Below are positions 59,691 through 64,000 of a stretch of 64,000 bases of DNA, in pieces. Origin of the DNA: Comamonas resistens (GTDB lineage: Bacteria; Pseudomonadota; Gammaproteobacteria; Burkholderiales; Burkholderiaceae_C). Under the pieces are notes generated by a model. The model was not told the origin of the DNA, did no database searches, and worked only from the letters and a program-made list of their open reading frames with translations. How positions within the stretch are numbered: position 1 is the first letter of the stretch; each line of letters starts with the position of its first letter. Location of the stretch: NCBI RefSeq assembly GCF_030064165.1, contig NZ_CP125947.1, forward strand, positions 1,674,001 through 1,738,000. The letters run 5' to 3'. A program made the translations under genes and the position numbers.

Positions 59691-61352
59691 ATGGCTCAAT
59701 ACGTTTTTTCGATGAACCACCTGACCAAGACTGTGCCGCCCAAGCGCCAGATCTTGAAGGATATTTCACTGAGTTTTTTCCCTGGCGCCAAGATCGGCGT
59801 GCTGGGTCTGAACGGTTCGGGCAAGTCTTCGTTGCTGAAGATCATGGCCGGCGTGGACAAGGAGTTCGAAGGCGAGGCCATCCCCATGGCAGGCCTGTCC
59901 ATCGGCTACCTGCCACAGGAACCCCAACTGAACCCTGAGCACACCGTGCGTCAGGCGGTCGAAGAAGCCATGGCTGAGGTGAACAACGCCAAGGCACGCC
60001 TGGAAGAGGTGTATGCGGCCTATGCCGAAGAAGACGCAGACTTCGACGCGCTGGCTGCCGAACAGGGCGAGCTGGAAGCCATCATCGCTGCCGCAGGTAC
60101 CGACTCCGAGCACCAGCTGGAAATCGCCGCTGATGCGCTGCGTCTGCCCGCATGGGATGCCGTCATCGGCCAGCTCTCCGGTGGTGAAAAGCGCCGGGTG
60201 GCACTGTGCAAGCTGTTGCTGTCCAAGCCCGATATGCTGCTGCTGGACGAGCCTACCAACCACCTGGATGCAGAATCGGTGGACTGGCTGGAGCAGTTCC
60301 TGCATCGCTTCTCGGGCACGGTGGTGGCCATCACCCACGACCGCTACTTCCTGGACAATGCCGCCGAGTGGATTCTTGAACTGGACCGTGGCCACGGCAT
60401 TCCCTACAAGGGCAATTACTCCGACTGGCTGATCCAGAAGGGCAACCGTCTGGAAGCCGAACAAAAGGGTGAGGAAGCCCGTGCCAAGGCTCTGAAGAAG
60501 GAGCTGGAGTGGGTGCGCCAGAACGCCAAGGGTCGTCAGGCCAAGTCCAAGGCCCGTATTGCCCGCTTCGAAGAGCTGAGCGATTACGAATACCAGCGCC
60601 GCAACGAAACACAGGAAATCTTCATTCCTGTGGCCGAACGACTGGGCTCCAAGGTCATCGAGTTCAAGAACGTTTCCAAGGCTTTTGGTGACCGTCTGCT
60701 GATCGACAACCTGTCCATGAACATCCCTGCCGGTGCCATCGTCGGCATCATCGGCCCCAACGGTGCCGGTAAATCGACGCTGTTCAAGCTGATTGCGGGC
60801 AAGGAACAGCCCGATAACGGTACGGTTGAAATCGGCCAGACCGTGAAGATGGCCTTTGTGGATCAGCACCGTGATGCGCTGGCCAATGAAAAGACCGTGT
60901 GGGAAGACATCTCCGGTGGTCTGGACATGATCAATGTGGGAAAGTTCACCATGGCTTCGCGCGCTTATGCGGGCCGCTTCAACTTCAACGGCCAGGACCA
61001 GCAAAAGAAGGTGGGCATGCTCTCCGGAGGTGAGCGCGGCCGTCTGCACCTGGCCAAGACCCTGATTCAAGGCGGCAATGTGCTGCTGCTGGACGAGCCC
61101 TCGAACGACCTGGACGTGGAAACCCTGCGAGCTTTGGAAGACGCGTTGCTGGAATACGCCGGTACCGTGATGGTGATTTCCCATGACCGCTGGTTCCTGG
61201 ACCGTATCGCCACGCACATCCTGGCCGCTGAAGGCGATTCGCAGTGGGTGTTCTTTGATGGCAACTATCAAGAATATGAAGCGGATAAGAAAAAACGTCT
61301 GGGAGAAGATGGTGCTGCACCCAAGCGCATGCGTTACAAGGCGTTGAAGTAA
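59691..61352 (+). CDS. ettA: Energy-dependent translational throttle protein EttA (ABC-F)
   Basis: A 553-residue soluble ABC-F protein with two ATPase domains. The first has Walker A GLNGSGKSS (about 38-46), the signature LSGGEKRRVAL and LLLDEPTNHLD. The P-site tRNA interaction motif region is KGNRLEAEQKGEEARAKALKKELEWVR (about 243-270). The second has IIGPNGAGKST, LSGGERGRLHLA and LLLDEPSNDLD. Members bind the ribosomal E site and gate translation according to the ADP/ATP ratio. The length and motif set match EttA. It is divergent from rhlE, with its own leader. Confidence 0.97.
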   Translation: MAQYVFSMNHLTKTVPPKRQILKDISLSFFPGAKIGVLGLNGSGKSSLLKIMAGVDKEFEGEAIPMAGLSIGYLPQEPQLNPEHTVRQAVEEAMAEVNNAKARLEEVYAAYAEEDADFDALAAEQGELEAIIAAAGTDSEHQLEIAADALRLPAWDAVIGQLSGGEKRRVALCKLLLSKPDMLLLDEPTNHLDAESVDWLEQFLHRFSGTVVAITHDRYFLDNAAEWILELDRGHGIPYKGNYSDWLIQKGNRLEAEQKGEEARAKALKKELEWVRQNAKGRQAKSKARIARFEELSDYEYQRRNETQEIFIPVAERLGSKVIEFKNVSKAFGDRLLIDNLSMNIPAGAIVGIIGPNGAGKSTLFKLIAGKEQPDNGTVEIGQTVKMAFVDQHRDALANEKTVWEDISGGLDMINVGKFTMASRAYAGRFNFNGQDQQKKVGMLSGGERGRLHLAKTLIQGGNVLLLDEPSNDLDVETLRALEDALLEYAGTVMVISHDRWFLDRIATHILAAEGDSQWVFFDGNYQEYEADKKKRLGEDGAAPKRMRYKALK

Positions 61353-61364
61353 GCATCAAAATGT

Positions 61365-61382
61365 CTCCAGCTTCGGCTGGAG
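61365..61382 (+). other. Hairpin between ettA and the DUF1631 gene
   Basis: CTCCAGC (61365-61371), the tetraloop TTCG, and GCTGGAG (61376-61382) make a stable hairpin 12 bases after the ettA stop. It has no T-run, so it is either a weak terminator or an RNA-end stabiliser; the next gene may be co-transcribed. Confidence 0.45.
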
Positions 61383-61400
61383 CGGGTATTCTTAGGGGCT

Positions 61401-63530
61401 ATGAGCCTCGCCCAAGCATCTGTATCCGTGTTGCGCACCTGCCTTGTCCAGGCAGTGCGTGGCGCGGACGCATTGATGCAGCGCCTGTTGCAGCGTACCG
61501 AGTACGCCCTGGAACAGGCGCTTTTTCATGACTCCCCCAATATTCAGCGCGATGTGCTGAGTGCAGCACTGCATAACTTGCAGCAGCACCGCGCGCATTT
61601 GATCAGCAGCTACCCGCAGAATTTGCTGGAAGCACTGGTCCTGTCTGCCCGGCAACCGTTTTCCTTCACTGCCCAGTCCCTCGATATGGGGGACGCATCG
61701 CTGCGCTCACTGACAGGCATGGCAGAGTCCGCCCATCGACAACTGCAGGCAGAGCACAAGCTGCTGCAGATGGTGGCGCCGCAGGTAGAGCTGGCCCTGG
61801 CAGATCTGGACGCATTGATGTGCGGTGCGCAAGGTCTGGAGCTGGCCAACCCCGAATGCAATCCCCTGCGGCCTGAAAACTATGTGCGAGCCCTGGATCA
61901 GTCCTTGACGGCTGTTCAGCCTGCAGCCGAAGTGGCGCAATGCTGGCGCGATCTCATGGGGCCGCAACTGGGCAGTATTCTGGTGACGGAATATGCCAAG
62001 GTGGCAACACTGCTGCGCCAGCAAAGCGTTCAGCCGGCGCGCTACGGGGTCGAATCCACAGATGGTCATTCATCTCAGAGTCTGCTGACCTTGCGATTGC
62101 TGCAGGAAATGGCAACCGATCTACGCTGGATTGAAGATAGGTACTTCACCGTGCCACAGTCATTGACGGACTCGATGCTGGCAGGCTGGCCTGAGCCGTC
62201 AGCGATGGCTGCAACCCAGCCCGATGTGTTGCTGGGATTGCAGACCGGCTGGGCGTCGTATTCCAGCAACGCCTTGCAAATGACCGAGCCGTCGCAGCTC
62301 TCGGGAGGGATGGGCTTGCAACTGCCGGCTCTGGCACCCAGCCAGACGCCACAAGCCTTGGTGCAGGTGCGTACGGTGCAGCGCATGATGGCGCATATGT
62401 ACAGCGATGCCCGGTTGTTGCCTGCAGTGCAAAGCGTGTTGCATGAGCTGGAGCCCTCTCTGGTTCGCCTGGTCGAGCATGACGCGACATTTTTCGACAA
62501 TCGACAGCATGCGGCCAGGCAATTGCTCGATGAGCTGACGGCGCGCAGCCTGTGGTTTGTGAGCGAGTCTGCGCTGGGTTTTGCGCATTTCATTGAGGTG
62601 GCAAGGGCGGTGGCAGCCAGGCTGGCGGGTTTGCAGCAGATCAATGCTCAGACCTTTGTGCTGGCTTTGCAATTTGCGCGTGAGCAGTGGCCGCCCGATG
62701 GGGCATTGGGCACGGTCATATCGCTGAGCACCTTTGCAGAGCCTGCAAGCACAAGTCAGGGGCTGATGACATCGGCGCTGGGTTTGCTTGAGCGGCCGTC
62801 CGTCCAGGGCTTGATCCGCTCCAAGCCCGATGCCCGAAGCATTGCACAGACGATTCGCAATCTGCCCAGTGCCAAAGGGGTGCCTGAAGACATTCTGGAT
62901 TTCGTGACAGGCCCCTGGGCGGAGGTGGTCGCGCGCGCGCAGCAGCGCCAGGGCGAGGGCTCCGAGCGCGACCCGGGCGGCTACCTGGCCTTGGTGCCCA
63001 GTCTGCTGTGGAGCGTGTCTGCCCAGGCCGCGCAGGATACGGCAAGGCTGATAGCTTTGGCGCCCAGGTTGCAGCGGCGCCTGGCTCGCGGCTTGCAGAG
63101 CGTGGGGCGTTCGGAGGCCGAGATCGCAGCGCTGGCTGCACGCATAGGCAGCTTGCAGCAGCAGGCACTGGATATGGGTGGGGTTGAGCCACGCCAGCCT
63201 GAGCCTGAAGGTGCAACTGTGTCTGTAGAGCAGGCTCCATCTTTGCCGCAGACGCAGCCTATGCCCGCTGCGATGCCTGAGATTGAAGCGATGCCCACGC
63301 CAGAGCCCAGCAAGTCTGTGTCAGATACCGCTGTGCAATGGTCGCTGGGTACCTGGGTAGAACTGCGCAGCGAGCGCCAGCAACTGCGCACGCAACTGAC
63401 CTGGGTCAGCCCGCAGCAAAGTCTGTTTCTGTTCACCGCAGAGGATGGCAGCACGCAGAGCATGACGCGGCGCATGCGGGACAAGCTGCTGGCCAAGGGG
63501 CAGTTGACACGCATCGCTGCCCAGGTTTGA
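61401..63530 (+). CDS. DUF1631 family protein
   Basis: A 709-residue protein of the DUF1631 family, typical of Burkholderiales and other beta/gamma-proteobacteria. It is helical throughout. Recognisable segments are FHDSPNIQRDVLSAALHNL at the N-terminus, ALDQSLTAVQPAAEVAQCWRDLMGPQLG, and a C-terminal PilZ-like stretch (WSLGTWVELRSERQQLRTQLTWVSPQQSLFLFTAEDG). The C-terminal part is preceded by a Pro/Glu-rich linker. Function not established; c-di-GMP-linked regulation is a possibility from the PilZ-like end. It starts 48 bases after ettA. Confidence 0.8.
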   Translation: MSLAQASVSVLRTCLVQAVRGADALMQRLLQRTEYALEQALFHDSPNIQRDVLSAALHNLQQHRAHLISSYPQNLLEALVLSARQPFSFTAQSLDMGDASLRSLTGMAESAHRQLQAEHKLLQMVAPQVELALADLDALMCGAQGLELANPECNPLRPENYVRALDQSLTAVQPAAEVAQCWRDLMGPQLGSILVTEYAKVATLLRQQSVQPARYGVESTDGHSSQSLLTLRLLQEMATDLRWIEDRYFTVPQSLTDSMLAGWPEPSAMAATQPDVLLGLQTGWASYSSNALQMTEPSQLSGGMGLQLPALAPSQTPQALVQVRTVQRMMAHMYSDARLLPAVQSVLHELEPSLVRLVEHDATFFDNRQHAARQLLDELTARSLWFVSESALGFAHFIEVARAVAARLAGLQQINAQTFVLALQFAREQWPPDGALGTVISLSTFAEPASTSQGLMTSALGLLERPSVQGLIRSKPDARSIAQTIRNLPSAKGVPEDILDFVTGPWAEVVARAQQRQGEGSERDPGGYLALVPSLLWSVSAQAAQDTARLIALAPRLQRRLARGLQSVGRSEAEIAALAARIGSLQQQALDMGGVEPRQPEPEGATVSVEQAPSLPQTQPMPAAMPEIEAMPTPEPSKSVSDTAVQWSLGTWVELRSERQQLRTQLTWVSPQQSLFLFTAEDGSTQSMTRRMRDKLLAKGQLTRIAAQV

Positions 63531-63539
63531 GAGCCTGCG

Positions 63540-64000
63540 TCAGCACACTCCCATATCGCAGGCCGAGGGCAACCTGGGTTGATTGGCTACCTCTACAGAG
63601 TGAGCCAGCAGGATGGCACGGGCCGTGGCGACCGCCACTGCCTCGGCGGCCAGCGTGCACAGTGTCATCATGCCCAGGCTTTTGCCGGACTGGCCGGTGC
63701 CCAGGGCAAAGAGGCTGTCGCCATCGCTCATGGTGTGCACGGGGTTGATGGCGCGGGCCAGCCCGTCGTGGGCGACAACTGCCATTCTGTGGGCCTGAAC
63801 CTTGCTCAGCTGCGCATCTGTGGCAACTACGCCAATCGTGGTGTTGCTGCCTGCCAGTACCGGCCTGGGCTCTTCGCCATCGAGCAAGGCATCACGCGTG
63901 CCGCGCAGCTGCAAGCCATCCTTGGCGCGGGTGCCTGCAAGCAACTGAGCTGTAAAGGGATTGAACACATCGCCCAGCGCGTTGCAGGCAATGATGGCGC
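63540..64000 (-). CDS. P1 family peptidase (DmpA-like), partial
   Basis: The C-terminal part of a P1/DmpA-family aminopeptidase entering from the right edge. Visible are NALGDVFNPFTAQLLAG and GSNTTIGVVATDAQLSKVQAHRMAVVAHDGLARAI, which carry the family's autocleavage/active-site region (…G-S/NTTIGVVATDA). DGDSLFALGTG follows. About 150 residues of an expected ~350 lie in the window; the start is outside. It is convergent with the DUF1631 gene, 10 bases apart. Cytoplasmic or periplasmic location cannot be judged without the N-terminus. Confidence 0.85.
   Translation of the reverse strand, partial: AIIACNALGDVFNPFTAQLLAGTRAKDGLQLRGTRDALLDGEEPRPVLAGSNTTIGVVATDAQLSKVQAHRMAVVAHDGLARAINPVHTMSDGDSLFALGTGQSGKSLGMMTLCTLAAEAVAVATARAILLAHSVEVANQPRLPSACDMGVC

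Noticed and set aside
59766..61271. Minus-strand open frame (501 aa) across ettA
   Set aside because: Fully antisense to a clear ABC-F gene; composition is that of a codon-mirror frame.
1..64000. CRISPR arrays and IS elements
   Set aside because: No regularly spaced direct repeats with unique spacers and no transposase or terminal inverted repeats were seen; the 12-bp repeats are irregularly spaced and serve a different role.

Overview
The window looks like the chromosome of a Gram-negative betaproteobacterium, most likely a member of the Comamonadaceae (Comamonas/Delftia/Acidovorax type). This rests on the right-hand core genes: a RhlE-type DEAD-box helicase, the ABC-F protein EttA, a DUF1631 protein and a P1/DmpA peptidase. 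The first 55 kb are two adjacent accessory blocks. The last 8.5 kb are ordinary host chromosome.

Region 1 (1-14.5 kb, + strand) is the late part of a siphovirus-type prophage: tail tube, tail assembly chaperone with a probable -1 frameshift, tape measure, tail-tip proteins, a J-like protein and a fibre-like protein. A lysis cassette follows (small membrane proteins, GH24 endolysin, Rz with nested Rz1). Head, regulatory and integrase genes must lie left of the window.

Region 2 (14.5-36.2 kb) is a dense defence island. A sigma70-like promoter at about 32.54-32.57 kb drives a minus-strand run of nine genes. In order they are a BrxR/CapW-like WYL regulator, an 1809-residue DUF4011-helicase-Vsr (Hhe-like) protein with a GreA/GreB-like C-terminus, two different HsdM subunits, HsdS, HsdR, McrB, McrC and a DUF4917/SIR2-like protein. 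Almost every junction overlaps or is only a few bases, so nuclease, restriction, Type IV and NAD-related functions appear to be one transcription unit. Divergently, a four-gene + strand cluster encodes a two-domain ADP-ribosylglycohydrolase and three small unknown proteins.

Region 3 (about 36.46-55.46 kb) is a separate integrative element. It has a P4-type tyrosine integrase, an AlpA-like regulator, a translationally coupled Toprim/DUF3987 primase-helicase module, and defence cargo: a second type I R-M system (EcoEI-type HsdR, an unknown gene, HsdM, HsdS), an Abi_2 protein, two DUF262 proteins and a winged-helix protein. A 12-bp repeat (CCGGGGAACANN) occurs six times upstream of int and twice at the far right end, which marks the element as a unit. 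It ends next to tRNA-Arg(TCT).

Region 4 (55.5-64 kb) is host: tRNA-Arg, an M14 carboxypeptidase-like lipoprotein, rhlE, ettA, a DUF1631 gene and a partial P1 peptidase. No CRISPR array, rRNA or IS transposase was seen. The most unusual parts are the nine-gene defence operon, the GreA/B-like tail on the giant helicase, the SIR2-like gene coupled to McrBC, and the repeat-bounded second element.
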